DNA from: Vallitalea okinawensis
Lineage (GTDB): Bacteria; Bacillota; Clostridia; Lachnospirales; PQDH01
Length of the DNA stretch: 64,000 nt
Direction: 5' to 3'
Assembly (NCBI RefSeq): GCF_002964605.1
Contig: NZ_PQDH01000006.1
Location: forward strand, 62,001-126,000
Both the position numbers and the translations under genes were made by a program. Under the pieces are notes generated by a model. The model did not search any database, had not been told where the DNA came from, and was given only the letters and a program-made list of their open reading frames with translations. Shown in pieces: positions 52,609-61,816 of the stretch (position 1 is its first letter; every line of letters begins with the position of its first letter).

Positions 52609-53115
52609 GTGGATGTTAGCGGATTTACTTACAAACTTAGAACACAATTCAGCTTTATTGCCGATGATAGTACTCTTAGTTGTATCATTAATAGCATCGC
52701 TGGTCAGGGTATCAGTATTACAGGTTATTTACAAACAAAACTTCTAAAAGATAGATATCATAATAATCACAACATTGTCCGACTTGTAGTTGGTAGTCCT
52801 GAGGCAGAAGATATTAGTGATTTACTTGGCGTAAGAGATGTACTTGAGTCTTTCAATATTAACTTTAAAGAAAAATCTGTTATTCAAGTATTTCAAATTA
52901 TATCTGGCATTCCAGGGATCATTGCTACTTTATATGGGGCATTATGGTGTAAAGTAATCGTTGATGCATTCTATATTGGGGAAGATAATCGATTCTTTAT
53001 CGATGTATCCGATGTTTGCAAAGCTTTTGAAATATTAAATGAAACGCCTATCAAGCAATGTCCTGAGAAATGTTCAAATTGTCAAGAACAATCCATGAAA
53101 CGTGATTTTGATTGA
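52609..53115 (+). CDS. tandem ACT-like domain protein of unknown function
   Basis: 168 aa, GTG start after AGAGAGG. The first half has STLSCIINSIAGQGISITGY and NIVRLVVGSPEAEDISD. The second half has IIATLYGALWCKVIVDAFYIG and DNRFFIDVSDVCKAFEIL. Both look like ACT-type beta-alpha-beta-beta-alpha-beta repeats. A C-terminal CPEKCSNC cluster could hold a metal. It is probably a small-ligand sensor. I recognise no named family. It stands alone with a bidirectional terminator after it. Confidence 0.65.
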   Translation: MDVSGFTYKLRTQFSFIADDSTLSCIINSIAGQGISITGYLQTKLLKDRYHNNHNIVRLVVGSPEAEDISDLLGVRDVLESFNINFKEKSVIQVFQIISGIPGIIATLYGALWCKVIVDAFYIGEDNRFFIDVSDVCKAFEILNETPIKQCPEKCSNCQEQSMKRDFD

Positions 53116-53121
53116 CATATG

Positions 53122-53151
53122 AAAACCCCCATCATTTGATGGGGGTTAATT
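53122..53151. terminator. bidirectional terminator
   Basis: AACCCCCATCA and TGATGGGGGTT make a stem of 10-11 bp with a tiny loop, T/A-rich on both sides. It separates two convergent genes. Confidence 0.85.
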
Positions 53152-53163
53152 TATTCAACTCAG

Positions 53164-54003
53164 TTATCTATTATAGGGATTTATGGTCAATATAATTTCT
53201 TCTAATCTTTTTATCAAGACCTCTGATTCCTTAGCATAGACCAATCTAAAATAAAGACTTCTTAAGAAATTCTTTCTATTGGTACGTATATTATAGCGCT
53301 CTAGAAAATTCTCTGGTAGCTTCATGGTTTCAAAACTATTGATCCAGTCCTGCAATTCATTTTCTTCAATCGTATTTCTATTAATAATATTCATAACGAT
53401 TGTGGTGAAGCGTTCGTCTTCATCTTGACAATATGCGATATCATTGTTACAGACTAAATTTTGTACCAATGATAATGTTTGTCTTTGCATTTCTACATTT
53501 ACTGCAGAGCATTCTACCAATTCAGCAAATGTTAACGCCCAATGACCAATAGCATCTGCCCAGCCCTTTACCTCAACATATTCTCGTTTATCCTTTTCAT
53601 TTTCTACGTATTTAACTAGCTGCTTAAAGACTTCTTTAACTTGAGGCTCACTAAGTAATTTTTCATCGTTTTCATTGTGAAATTCTATGATACCTGCAAT
53701 AATTAGCACCGTAAAGGCTCGATTAAAGACGCCATCACCTTCAGCGTTGCCTAAATCGTAGAAAAGGTGCTTTTCACTCAAACATAGATTAAGCAGTTCT
53801 TTTAATTGTAAATGACTTAAATCACCACTATCGATAATCGTCCATAAACACTCTAATATAAGATGATCTCTTAATTCAGGATCTGTAGAACCGATATGCA
53901 GCATCATCTCAATTGTCAACTCATAAGGGTCATCCCCGCTTAATAAAGCCCATTCGTTCTCTTTCATCTGTTGTAACTTTTCTTTTAATTGCTTTTCGTT
54001 CAT
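53164..54003 (-). CDS. DUF2785 domain protein
   Basis: 279 aa helical-repeat protein. The block VKGWADAIGHWALTFAELVEC and the N-terminal pattern DPELRDHLILECLWTII with SEKHLFYDLGNAEGDGVFNRAF match DUF2785 proteins. Function is unknown; no membrane segments or catalytic motif are evident. GGGGGAAGAG precedes the ATG. It lies downstream of the Phd-Uma2 gene but is separated from it by a terminator. Confidence 0.82.
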   Translation of the reverse strand: MNEKQLKEKLQQMKENEWALLSGDDPYELTIEMMLHIGSTDPELRDHLILECLWTIIDSGDLSHLQLKELLNLCLSEKHLFYDLGNAEGDGVFNRAFTVLIIAGIIEFHNENDEKLLSEPQVKEVFKQLVKYVENEKDKREYVEVKGWADAIGHWALTFAELVECSAVNVEMQRQTLSLVQNLVCNNDIAYCQDEDERFTTIVMNIINRNTIEENELQDWINSFETMKLPENFLERYNIRTNRKNFLRSLYFRLVYAKESEVLIKRLEEIILTINPYNR

Positions 54004-54052
54004 TGCTCTTCCCCCTTGTCAAACTTAATACACATATTTCCATTATACTAAA

Positions 54053-54083
54053 AGAACTCTGACATATACTTGTCAGAGTTCTT
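54053..54083 (-). terminator. Rho-independent terminator of Phd-Uma2 gene
   Basis: AGAACTCTGAC and GTCAGAGTTCT form a perfect 11-bp stem with a 9-nt loop and a TTTT tail on the minus strand. Confidence 0.8.
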
Positions 54084-54140
54084 CTATAGAATCTGTTAAT
54101 ATTTAGTTAGGGTTACTGCTATATCTTACTAAATAAAACC

Positions 54141-54881
54141 TTAGAATATACTGCTAAAAATTTCTTTAACGTTAACACATAAGCCCTCAAATTCAAAAGA
54201 TTTAGCTATTTGTTCTTTGTTGTAGATCTCTAAGTTTTCTATCTCAAAGTTATTGAATATATAAACAATAATCTTTTCTTGCTTAGGATCCACAATCCAA
54301 TATTCTTTAACCCCTGATGTCATGTAGGTACTTAACTTATCTACCATGTCTTTACTTCTTGTACTTTGTGATAAAATTTCTAAGACAAGTGTAGGAGTAC
54401 CTATATAGCGGTCTTTTTCATTAACATTGCCTTCCAAATCACAAGCCACAAGTAAATCTGGCTGCATAACATCGGGATCCTTTATGTCTTTCTTTCTAAA
54501 ATGCACATCAAAAGGTGCAATGAACGGTCTACATTTCTTCCCCTTAAATCTTTCTAAAAATATGACATACAGTCTCCCAAGAATATCTTGATGGGATACA
54601 TTAGGTGAGTCAAGCAAATAAATCTCTCCGTTAATAAATTCCATTCGAGTCGAACTTTTTTCATTAATAATCATAAACTCTTCATAAGATACTTTTTTTC
54701 CGCCATACCGATAATCTAAAGCACTCTCTCTTACAGTAAAATAACGTTCAACATCCGTAACATAAGGTGTCAGCCTGGCAACCTTTTTACCATTCTTCGT
54801 AATGACAACATCTTCATCATTCATCACAGCATTCAGGTATTTACCAAAATTATTTTTAACCTCCGTAGCTGTAGTTAGCAT
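54141..54881 (-). CDS. Phd-type antitoxin domain fused to Uma2 endonuclease
   Basis: About 246 aa. Residues 1-40 (TTATEVKNNFGKYLNAVM, then DVVITKNGKKVARLTP) form a Phd/YefM antitoxin-type DNA-binding domain. Residues about 60-246 are a Uma2 (DUF820) PD-(D/E)xK nuclease with MEFINGEIY, QPDLLVACD, TPTLVLEILSQSTRSKD and KEYWIVDPKQEKI. The acidic and lysine positions look intact. The start is the ATG after GGAGGTGG. No separate toxin or antitoxin gene is adjacent. Whether it cuts DNA, and when, is unknown. Confidence 0.85.
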   Translation of the reverse strand: MLTTATEVKNNFGKYLNAVMNDEDVVITKNGKKVARLTPYVTDVERYFTVRESALDYRYGGKKVSYEEFMIINEKSSTRMEFINGEIYLLDSPNVSHQDILGRLYVIFLERFKGKKCRPFIAPFDVHFRKKDIKDPDVMQPDLLVACDLEGNVNEKDRYIGTPTLVLEILSQSTRSKDMVDKLSTYMTSGVKEYWIVDPKQEKIIVYIFNNFEIENLEIYNKEQIAKSFEFEGLCVNVKEIFSSIF

Positions 54882-54960
54882 AGAGATCCACCTCCTATTC
54901 TCTATTATAAACTTCTGCCCTATAATAGTCAATATTCTTAACTAAACACAGTATGGATTT

Positions 54961-54988
54961 TAGCTAATTTATATAAATAATTAGCTAT
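54961..54988. other. 9-bp inverted repeat
   Basis: TAGCTAATT and AATTAGCTA flank a 9-nt AT spacer upstream of the Phd-Uma2 gene. It could be an operator for the Phd-type domain or a chance AT-rich hairpin. Confidence 0.35.
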
Positions 54989-55110
54989 TATTTGTTGCAT
55001 AGAGTACAATAACTACTTAAGTTGAACTCGTAACTGTCTTAATCCCTTCTACATTAATCAGTTACTTTTTAAAAAGGCCCATTATTCAAACCAGTACATC
55101 GTTTTTTATA

Positions 55111-55476
55111 TCAAGCACTATCTATTGTCTTCAATGTTAATAGATGAAAGGTAACTACACTACCAATTATGATCAATAGAACTTTAAGTATAAGAGGCTC
55201 TACCGTACCTATCGAAATCCCTAATGATAGCCATAGAACTGTTATAGCTACTATCTTTGTCTTTTTCTTTATAGCTCTATATTGGGTGTAATTCACAATA
55301 TATTCACCCAATATTTTATGATGAATGAGCCAATGATGCATTTTTTTTGAGCTTCTTGCCAAACAATAGGCAGCAAGCAATAAAAATGGTGTTGTAGGTA
55401 AGAGAGGTAAAAAGACACCCAATATACCTAAGATCAAAGCAACAAGTCCAACAATGAAGAAAACCATTCTTTTCAC
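55111..55476 (-). CDS. YbaN/DUF454 family membrane protein
   Basis: About 121 aa, three membrane helices. LGILGVFLPLLPTTPFLLLAAYC followed by ARSSKKMHHWLIHHKILGEYI is the signature of YbaN (DUF454). Function is unknown. The start is probably the GTG of (M)KRMVFF, 10 nt from GGAGG; an ATG right after that site is an alternative. A hairpin without a T-run (AGCTAGGTC/GACCTAGCT, 55515-55539) lies upstream. Confidence 0.88.
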   Translation of the reverse strand: MKRMVFFIVGLVALILGILGVFLPLLPTTPFLLLAAYCLARSSKKMHHWLIHHKILGEYIVNYTQYRAIKKKTKIVAITVLWLSLGISIGTVEPLILKVLLIIIGSVVTFHLLTLKTIDSA

Positions 55477-55556
55477 ACTTACCATTCCTCCATCTATATT
55501 AAAATAAAGCACTAAGCTAGGTCCATTATAGACCTAGCTAATAAAAAAAATTAACA

Positions 55557-56501
55557 TCAAGTTTTAGAATAATTTTCATATGCTCTCATACACATATCCT
55601 TCAATTCTTCTTTAAGACTTTTAGGTTGTAGAATTTTTACACGACCACTTTCAAAAAAGGCCAGCTCAAGTATATCTTCTTTATATGGTGTATTAAACTT
55701 TATGCACATTCTTGAATCATTGCTTAAAATCTCTGTATCCATAAACATCTCATCACTTTGCATTGTTTGAAATAAACCTTTATCAATTTCAAGCTCAATA
55801 CCACAGATTTGCCTTTCATCATAACGATGCTCAATGAATTCTTTATATAAACACTCATCATGCAAGATATCAGTCTTTTCAATATGATGTATACGGTCTA
55901 ATCGGAAACATCTTTTTGCTTGACGCAAATGGCAATAAGCTTGTAAGTACCAACCTCCACCATCAAATTCTAAAGTATAAGGTGTAATTCTTCTGCTGAT
56001 CACTTCTTCTCTTTTAGGTATATAATATGACACATTTATATCATTATTTCCCAGGAAACTTTGAATAATGGTATACATGATCGTATTTTCATAGCTATTT
56101 GGTGTCAGTCGATTAATATGAAAAATAATTCGGTCTAAGAGCTTTAAATATTCTTCCTTGTCATCATCTAAAATATTAAGTAACTTATACTTAAGGGATT
56201 CATAGTCCTGTTTCATATTCGGTACTTTTATGATTTCTCCCATTTTTAAGCAGATAAGTAGATACAATAATTCATTATTATTGAATGTAACACTTGGCAA
56301 AAAATAATTGTCATTAATCTGATAGCCTCCACCATTACCTTCTAAAGCAATTATAGGTACATTCAGTTGACTTAGTGCATCGATATCTCGATAAATAGTT
56401 CGATGGCTTACCTCAAATAAATCTGCTAAATCTCTAGCTGTAAGCTTATCATGTTCTTTTAAGGCATAGATAATACCTATTAGTCGCTCCATTTTTTTCA
56501 C
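55557..56501 (-). CDS. WYL domain transcriptional regulator
   Basis: 314 aa. The N-terminal HTH_11 winged helix reads LIGIIYALKEHDKLTARDLADLFEVSHRTIYRDIDALS. The C-terminal WYL domain has LEFDGGGWYLQAYCHLRQAKRCFRLDRI (WYL-like WYL/QAYC core), followed by a WCX extension. The start is GTG after GGAGG. Such proteins sense nucleotides or nucleic acids, or act as general repressors. The adjacent MFS gene upstream on the same strand is a possible target. Confidence 0.9.
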   Translation of the reverse strand: MKKMERLIGIIYALKEHDKLTARDLADLFEVSHRTIYRDIDALSQLNVPIIALEGNGGGYQINDNYFLPSVTFNNNELLYLLICLKMGEIIKVPNMKQDYESLKYKLLNILDDDKEEYLKLLDRIIFHINRLTPNSYENTIMYTIIQSFLGNNDINVSYYIPKREEVISRRITPYTLEFDGGGWYLQAYCHLRQAKRCFRLDRIHHIEKTDILHDECLYKEFIEHRYDERQICGIELEIDKGLFQTMQSDEMFMDTEILSNDSRMCIKFNTPYKEDILELAFFESGRVKILQPKSLKEELKDMCMRAYENYSKT

Positions 56502-56579
56502 AACGTATCCTCCATTAATTCTAACCTAATATACTAGTAAACGATGGGCAATTACTTAATCATAGAGTGTACTAGATTA

Positions 56580-57830
56580 TTAAGCTGTACCTTGGTTTAC
56601 TAACTTTTCTGTGTAGCGATATCGGATGAAGAAAGTTAATCCACCTATAGCTCTCAATCCTACTACAACCAACAATGCGATAAATACGTTACTTTGATTT
56701 AAAATAAAATATCCTACAAATGGTGAGATAAACAAGCTGATGTTAATAAAAGTATTATATAATCCTACATAAAGAATCCTGTCTTCATTAGGTGTCACTT
56801 CTAAAAGTAGATTAAGTAATACTGTTACCGTCCCACTTGTGAAGATACCCGAAACTGTGGATAGAACAAGCATAACAGGTAAGTTAGGTGATATTGCCAC
56901 ACATAAAGCATTTAAGGACATGCCAAGAGTGGCCATAAATGCTACTCGGTTATTCCCATAACGTGCAATCCATTTATTCCATAGGCGATAGGTAAAAAGA
57001 CTTACTATAGAACTTGCACTAAAGAAAAATGCCAGCCAAAGCTCGTCAGCACCTAGTTCTTGAACTTGTTTTATACTGAATAATGGCCATCCCATTTGCC
57101 ACCCAAAATGAAAGATCAATGAGCAAAGAACAAAAATCCAATAGGCCTTATTTTCTTTTATTTTAAAAATCTTTTTATATGCTTTTATAGATATAGCTTT
57201 CTTTTCTTCTTGGCGTTCCATGGTTTTCAACTTCATAAAATTATAAACTTCATATACTCCAACCAAAAATGCAAGCACAAAAAATGCTTGATAAGTCCAT
57301 AATTCCTGTTCTTGGTTCTTTGGTAAATATGTAAGAATTACTCCTGTTAGAAAAACAACAATAATCTGAATAAACATGGCGTAACTTCGGCTTATTGTTA
57401 TGGCATGTGTTCTTTTTTGTGGTGTAAAAGCATCAGCTATAAAACTCTGATTACCTGCTACAGATAGTGATTCTGGGAAATGACGAATACCAACGAGTGC
57501 TGCAAAGAGTAGAGGTCGTATGTATGTAGGTACAAAAGGAACTACAGCAAAAAACAAAAGAGCTATTCGACTTACTAATGTAAAAATAGCTGTTGCTCTC
57601 TGCTTATTACTGGAACCATTCAGAATTAAACTCCCTGGTATAATAGTGAAGATTGCTACTAATCCCGGTAAAGAGTTTAGTAAGGATATATGAAATTCTC
57701 CACCACCTAAGGCTTTCAGATAGGTTACCATAAAGGGCTTAAATAGGTTCATCATAATAGTAAAAGCTACTATGTTATAGATGTAATAATGAAGATTTTC
57801 ATCTTGGTACTTCAATGTTTTGGTATCCAT
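56580..57830 (-). CDS. MFS transporter
   Basis: 416 aa, about 12 membrane helices, major facilitator superfamily. LVSRIALLFFAVVPFVP, GIRHFPESLSVAGNQSFIADAF and a split into two six-helix halves with a charged central loop (KLKTMERQEEKK) support this. The substrate is unknown. GAGGGGGG precedes the ATG. It lies upstream of the WYL regulator. Confidence 0.85.
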   Translation of the reverse strand: MDTKTLKYQDENLHYYIYNIVAFTIMMNLFKPFMVTYLKALGGGEFHISLLNSLPGLVAIFTIIPGSLILNGSSNKQRATAIFTLVSRIALLFFAVVPFVPTYIRPLLFAALVGIRHFPESLSVAGNQSFIADAFTPQKRTHAITISRSYAMFIQIIVVFLTGVILTYLPKNQEQELWTYQAFFVLAFLVGVYEVYNFMKLKTMERQEEKKAISIKAYKKIFKIKENKAYWIFVLCSLIFHFGWQMGWPLFSIKQVQELGADELWLAFFFSASSIVSLFTYRLWNKWIARYGNNRVAFMATLGMSLNALCVAISPNLPVMLVLSTVSGIFTSGTVTVLLNLLLEVTPNEDRILYVGLYNTFINISLFISPFVGYFILNQSNVFIALLVVVGLRAIGGLTFFIRYRYTEKLVNQGTA

Positions 57831-57940
57831 TTTCAGTCCCCCCTCAAATAATCACATTTGTTTATTCTTAACAGTCTAACCCAAACCATTCATCCCGTCA
57901 ATGGTAAAAACAATATAGAAAAAAAATTATTTTTTCACTG

Positions 57941-57973
57941 AAAAAGGAGAAGTTACTTTTAACAAGCTCTCCT
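57941..57973 (-). terminator. terminator of the AKR-VOC pair
   Basis: AGGAGA and TCTCCT pair over a loop of about 17 nt; TTTTT follows on the minus strand. Confidence 0.65.
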
Positions 57974-57982
57974 CCTCAACAA

Positions 57983-58351
57983 CTACAGATTTATACCTTC
58001 CATTAATTCAATTTCAATACCATTGGTGTCTTTTATAAAGACAAATTTTTCCCCTGAAGGTAATTCTATAGGTCCCATTTCAATAGAAATGTTCTGTTGC
58101 TCTAATACTTCCAATGTCTTTTCCAAGTCATCTATGCTAAATAGTAATGATACGTTGGACTCTTGATGAACAGGTCTTTGTACATCTTCAACGATTTCAA
58201 TAATACCGCCCTCTTTATCTTTCAAAAACAGTATAGTCACACCCTGTCGAGGTGAGAATCGCTTGACTAAACTTAGTCCTATAAACCCCTCATAAAACTT
58301 TAAAGTTTTTTCTAAATTGTGAGTATGAATTGTCGGACATGTAAATACCAT
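57983..58351 (-). CDS. VOC (glyoxalase/bleomycin resistance) family protein
   Basis: 122 aa, two beta-alpha-beta-beta-beta units of the vicinal-oxygen-chelate fold. It shows FTCPTIHTHNLEKTLKFYEGFIGLSLV, GGIIEIVED and a terminal FIKDTNGIEIELME, with His/Glu metal-ligand positions. The substrate is unknown. The start is the second ATG after AAGGAG. It begins 16 bp after the aldo/keto reductase stop, so the two are co-transcribed and may act on related carbonyl compounds (inference). Confidence 0.85.
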   Translation of the reverse strand: MVFTCPTIHTHNLEKTLKFYEGFIGLSLVKRFSPRQGVTILFLKDKEGGIIEIVEDVQRPVHQESNVSLLFSIDDLEKTLEVLEQQNISIEMGPIELPSGEKFVFIKDTNGIEIELMEGINL

Positions 58352-58367
58352 GAATACCATCTCCTTT

Positions 58368-59324
58368 TTAAGGTAAGTTTTTTCCTCTTGAAGTAATGAA
58401 TAACTCATACCATTCATCTCGGCTTAACTGTACATTGATAGCATCTTTACAAGCCCTAATTCTATCTGGATTCTTACTACCTATAATAGGACTGATATTT
58501 CCAGGATGCCTCATAAGCCAAGCTAAAACAATAGCTTCAGGGGTTATTCCTTTATCTGATGCAATTTGATTAACTAATTCTTTGGTTTTAAATACAGGTT
58601 CAGGTGTTCCTTCTTCTAATATTCGTCCTGTATAAATACCTTGAGCTAGAGCTCCCCAAGCTTGTATTTCAATATTATTACCCATTGCATATTCAATTGT
58701 ACCAATCGGGAAATCTGTCATTGGATAATCGCTATGATTAAAGGTTACTGTTGCATCTATCCAATCTAATTTAGAAAGACTCATTTCCAATTGATTAGCC
58801 ACTAAAGGTCGCTCAATATACATCTCAATGAGTTTCATCTGATGATAACTCATATTGGATACACCTATTTGACGGACCATTTCACTACTGAACAGGTTAT
58901 CAATAGCTTTTTTTAGTTCTTTACCGTCCATTAAAGGATCTGGTCGATGTAGAATCAAACAATCAAGATAGGTTGTCTGTAGACGATTGAGACTTCCGGT
59001 AACCTCATCCATGATATGTTCATAAGAAAAATTATATTGACCTTTTCTTTGCTCCGTAGCTAGTTGTATACCTACCTTTGATTGTATATAAAGTTCTTCT
59101 CTTTTATTTTGATGTCGTTTTAAATAGTGACCAAAAACTTCTTCTGATTTACCTAGTTGATAGATATTAGCATGATCAAAACGGTAAATCCCAATTAGAA
59201 GAGCGGCTTCAATGGCTTCCTCTGCATCTTTAATGTGCTTCTCTTCAATAGGATTACGATTCCAACCTCCACCTAAACCCATCGCACCATAAATTAATCT
59301 ATTCGTTTTACTTATTTTACTCAT
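58368..59324 (-). CDS. aldo/keto reductase
   Basis: About 318 aa NAD(P)H-dependent TIM-barrel reductase. Catalytic tetrad regions: RFDHANIYQLG (Asp and Tyr), YIQSKVGI (Lys) and CLILHRPDPL (His). QLEMSLSKLDW and SPIIGSKNPDRI complete the cofactor site. It resembles the YdhF-like group. The second ATG (MSKISK) is better placed relative to AAGGAGG than the first. It is co-transcribed with the VOC gene. Confidence 0.9.
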   Translation of the reverse strand: MSKISKTNRLIYGAMGLGGGWNRNPIEEKHIKDAEEAIEAALLIGIYRFDHANIYQLGKSEEVFGHYLKRHQNKREELYIQSKVGIQLATEQRKGQYNFSYEHIMDEVTGSLNRLQTTYLDCLILHRPDPLMDGKELKKAIDNLFSSEMVRQIGVSNMSYHQMKLIEMYIERPLVANQLEMSLSKLDWIDATVTFNHSDYPMTDFPIGTIEYAMGNNIEIQAWGALAQGIYTGRILEEGTPEPVFKTKELVNQIASDKGITPEAIVLAWLMRHPGNISPIIGSKNPDRIRACKDAINVQLSRDEWYELFITSRGKNLP

Positions 59325-59377
59325 CTTCATGCCTCCTTGCTTAACTTATTATACCATGAAGAAAACTAAAAAACATA

Positions 59378-59403
59378 CTAAAAACTCCCACGTAATGGGA
59401 GTT
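59378..59403 (-). terminator. terminator of the ABC importer operon
   Basis: AACTCCCA and TGGGAGTT form an 8-bp stem with a 5-nt loop and TTTTTAG tail on the minus strand. Confidence 0.8.
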
Positions 59404-59411
59404 ATCAATTC

Positions 59412-60134
59412 TTATTGCCAACTGAATACTTTAGATAAAAAACCTTTTAGCTCTTTAGTCTTTGGATTATTGATGATGGATACGTCTCCATGCTCAACTA
59501 TCTTACCATCTTGTAGAAATAAAATATAATCTGCTACTTCTTTAGCAAATCCTATTTCATGGGTTACAATCATAAAATCTTTCTTTTCCTCTTTCAACTT
59601 TAGAATAGTCTCCAATACTTCGTATGTTAGAATAGGATCCAATGCACTCGTAGGCTCATCAAAAAGAAGCATATCCGGGTTAATAGCTAGTGAGCGAACG
59701 ATAGATACTCTCTGAGACTGTCCTCCACTTAACTGATGAGGCTTTTTTCGTAGATGTTCTGCTAAGCCAAATTTGTTTAATAAACCCATGGCCCTTTCAC
59801 GTGCTTCTTGATTACTCACTCCATGAACTTTTTCCAGTACTATCGTAATGTTGTCTAACACGGATAGATGTAAAAATAGATTATGGGTCTGAAACACAAA
59901 TCCAGTCTTCTTATGCAACTTCTCGACTTCCTTCTTCACATTTATATCGTTTACTAGGATATCACCAGATGTTATAGGCTCAATTCCAGCAATCATTCTA
60001 AGAAGGGTGGACTTCCCTCCACCACTTGGTCCGATGATTCCCAAAACATGCACGTTTTCTAAGTTGAGACTCACCTGATCCACTACCGCTTTATTATCAA
60101 ATTTTTTCGTTACATTTGTTAATGAGAGTTTCAT
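59412..60134 (-). CDS. amino acid ABC transporter ATP-binding protein
   Basis: 240 aa GlnQ/HisP-type ATPase powering polar amino-acid uptake. Walker A GPSGGGKST, Q-loop FQTHNLFLH, signature LSGGQSQRV, Walker B LLFDEPTSALDP and switch VTHEIG are all intact. The start overlaps the permease stop by 4 bp, showing translational coupling. It is the last gene of the three-gene operon. Confidence 0.95.
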   Translation of the reverse strand: MKLSLTNVTKKFDNKAVVDQVSLNLENVHVLGIIGPSGGGKSTLLRMIAGIEPITSGDILVNDINVKKEVEKLHKKTGFVFQTHNLFLHLSVLDNITIVLEKVHGVSNQEARERAMGLLNKFGLAEHLRKKPHQLSGGQSQRVSIVRSLAINPDMLLFDEPTSALDPILTYEVLETILKLKEEKKDFMIVTHEIGFAKEVADYILFLQDGKIVEHGDVSIINNPKTKELKGFLSKVFSWQ

Positions 60135-60871
60135 TCAACCACCTTCAATCTTTTTTCAAGATATTTTATTAATGCTGATAGTGGTACTGTTATAATTAAA
60201 TAACCCATAGCTAGTACAATATAACCTTCTATATAAGCAAATGTATTAGCATTAACACCCATCATGGTATTAAAGAATTCATCTACTGCCATATAAGATA
60301 GTAAGGCTGTACTCTTTATAAGTAAAGCTAATTGCCCTGTCAAAGGTGGCAATATATTACGAAATACTTGGGGTAAGATAATATAACGGTAAGTCTGATA
60401 TTTTGTAAACCCAAACACTTTTGCAGCCTGCCATTGCCCTTTTGGTATACTTTCTATACCACCACGATAAATCTCAGAGATATAGGATGAGTTATAGCAG
60501 GTCAATATAATAATAGCCGCTATAATCTTATTATCAATTCCAAAAGCACTTGCTACAAAATAGTACAGGATAACAACTAATACTAGTAAAGGGGAACCGA
60601 ACATCACTTCAGTAAATACCCTAGCTATATAGCGAAAAGTATAAAAGGAAGATTGCTTCATAAAGTAAAGTATGAGACCGAAAATAAGACTGAAAAACAA
60701 TGCTGCTATACTTAAAAAAACTGTTAATATGAAACCTTCAATAATTACAGAACCATAGGCATTCATACTTGACCAGTCATAATTATGTGGAATCATATAA
60801 TCTACAAAAAGAATAAATCCTACTAAAAAAAGAATGGTTAAAAAGATTCCCAGCAATTTACGAGCATTCAT
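60131..60871 (-). CDS. amino acid ABC transporter permease
   Basis: About 246 aa, HisM/GlnP-type permease with 5-6 membrane helices. The TM-domain consensus YNSSYISEIYRGGIESIPKGQWQAAKVFG (positions about 130-160) contacts the ATPase. The start is MNARKLLG after GGAGGTGA; the longer ORF runs through that site. A hairpin between it and the binding-protein gene may lower its expression relative to that gene. Confidence 0.93.
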   Translation of the reverse strand: MNARKLLGIFLTILFLVGFILFVDYMIPHNYDWSSMNAYGSVIIEGFILTVFLSIAALFFSLIFGLILYFMKQSSFYTFRYIARVFTEVMFGSPLLVLVVILYYFVASAFGIDNKIIAAIIILTCYNSSYISEIYRGGIESIPKGQWQAAKVFGFTKYQTYRYIILPQVFRNILPPLTGQLALLIKSTALLSYMAVDEFFNTMMGVNANTFAYIEGYIVLAMGYLIITVPLSALIKYLEKRLKVVE

Positions 60872-60957
60872 TTCGTCACCTCCTAGAATGAAGTAATCGT
60901 AATTTTTTGTCACATTTAAGTTGAACTACTTCAGCCTTGATTATTGTGGCATATCAT

Positions 60958-60996
60958 AGAAAAGGGATCTGTAAGATGAAAAACATCTTATAGATC
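60958..60996 (-). terminator. intra-operon hairpin after the binding-protein gene
   Basis: GATCT plus TAAGATG pairs with CATCTTA plus AGATC around AAAAA, followed by a CCCTTTTC tail on the minus strand. It is likely a partial terminator or 3'-stabilising hairpin favouring binding-protein mRNA. Confidence 0.6.
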
Positions 60997-61009
60997 TCCT
61001 TCGTTATAC

Positions 61010-61816
61010 TTAAAAGAAAAAGTCAATACCGTACTGCTCAAACTCTTTCTGCTTCTCTATTAAATGATCTTCTCTGATTTGATCATAAGTACCATCGGTT
61101 TTTGCTTCTTTTAAGAAGGCGTCAATCTCAGCTTTCAAACCTTCTTCACCTTTTCTCATGGCTACGCCCCAACCCTTGGTATTAGGTAATGGCTCTAAAA
61201 TTGCCTTTGTCTGATCAGGGTAGTTTTCATGATGACGAATAATTGATAAAGGATCATAAATAAAAACATCAGCTGTTCCTTGTGCCACCTCTAATACTGC
61301 TGTTGCTTCTTCTTCTACGTTTTTAATCTGAGCTTTACTGGCATTAGACTGTGCCCATAATGCTCCTATGGTTCCTGTTTTAGAAGCTATGATTACCTCT
61401 TCATTATTAAGGTCTTCATATGATTCGATTGGCGAATCAATATTCACAAGCATCATAAGTTGGCTTGTTGTATAAGGGTCAGAGAAATCTACTTTCTTCT
61501 CACGTTCTTCTGTTATAGTCATGGATGAAATGATAATGTCAATTTCTCCTGTATCAAGTGCTGGAATTAAACTTGGATAGGGCGTGTCCACAATTTCAAC
61601 TTCTTTTCCCAAATACTCACCAAGAGCTTTAGCCAAATCCACACTGGCTCCTACTGGCTCACCTTTTTCATCCTTGTATTCAAAAGGTGGGTACTTGAGC
61701 TCCATACCAACCTTGATAACTTCTTTATCTAAAACACTTTTTTCTTCTCGTTGACAACCAACTAAGAAAATACTCAATACTAAAATCAGGACCAAAAATA
61801 CGCTTATTTTCTTCAT
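61010..61816 (-). CDS. amino acid ABC transporter substrate-binding lipoprotein
   Basis: About 268 aa. A lipoprotein signal (MKKISVFLVLILVLSIFLVGC, lipobox Cys at 21) is followed by a periplasmic-binding-protein family 3 domain. The latter shows KVGMELKYPPFEYKDEKG, SVDLAKALGEYLGKEVE and DIIISSMTITEEREKKVDFSDPY. It binds an unidentified polar amino acid at the cell surface. It is the first gene of the operon and its leader carries a MarR-type palindrome about 180 bp upstream. The ATG follows AAAGGAG; the TTG that opens the longer ORF lies in that site. Confidence 0.94.
   Translation of the reverse strand: MKKISVFLVLILVLSIFLVGCQREEKSVLDKEVIKVGMELKYPPFEYKDEKGEPVGASVDLAKALGEYLGKEVEIVDTPYPSLIPALDTGEIDIIISSMTITEEREKKVDFSDPYTTSQLMMLVNIDSPIESYEDLNNEEVIIASKTGTIGALWAQSNASKAQIKNVEEEATAVLEVAQGTADVFIYDPLSIIRHHENYPDQTKAILEPLPNTKGWGVAMRKGEEGLKAEIDAFLKEAKTDGTYDQIREDHLIEKQKEFEQYGIDFFF

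Noticed and set aside
55515-55539. hairpin AGCTAGGTC/GACCTAGCT as a terminator
   Set aside because: Strong stem but no adjacent T-run on the strand being transcribed, so I do not call it a terminator.
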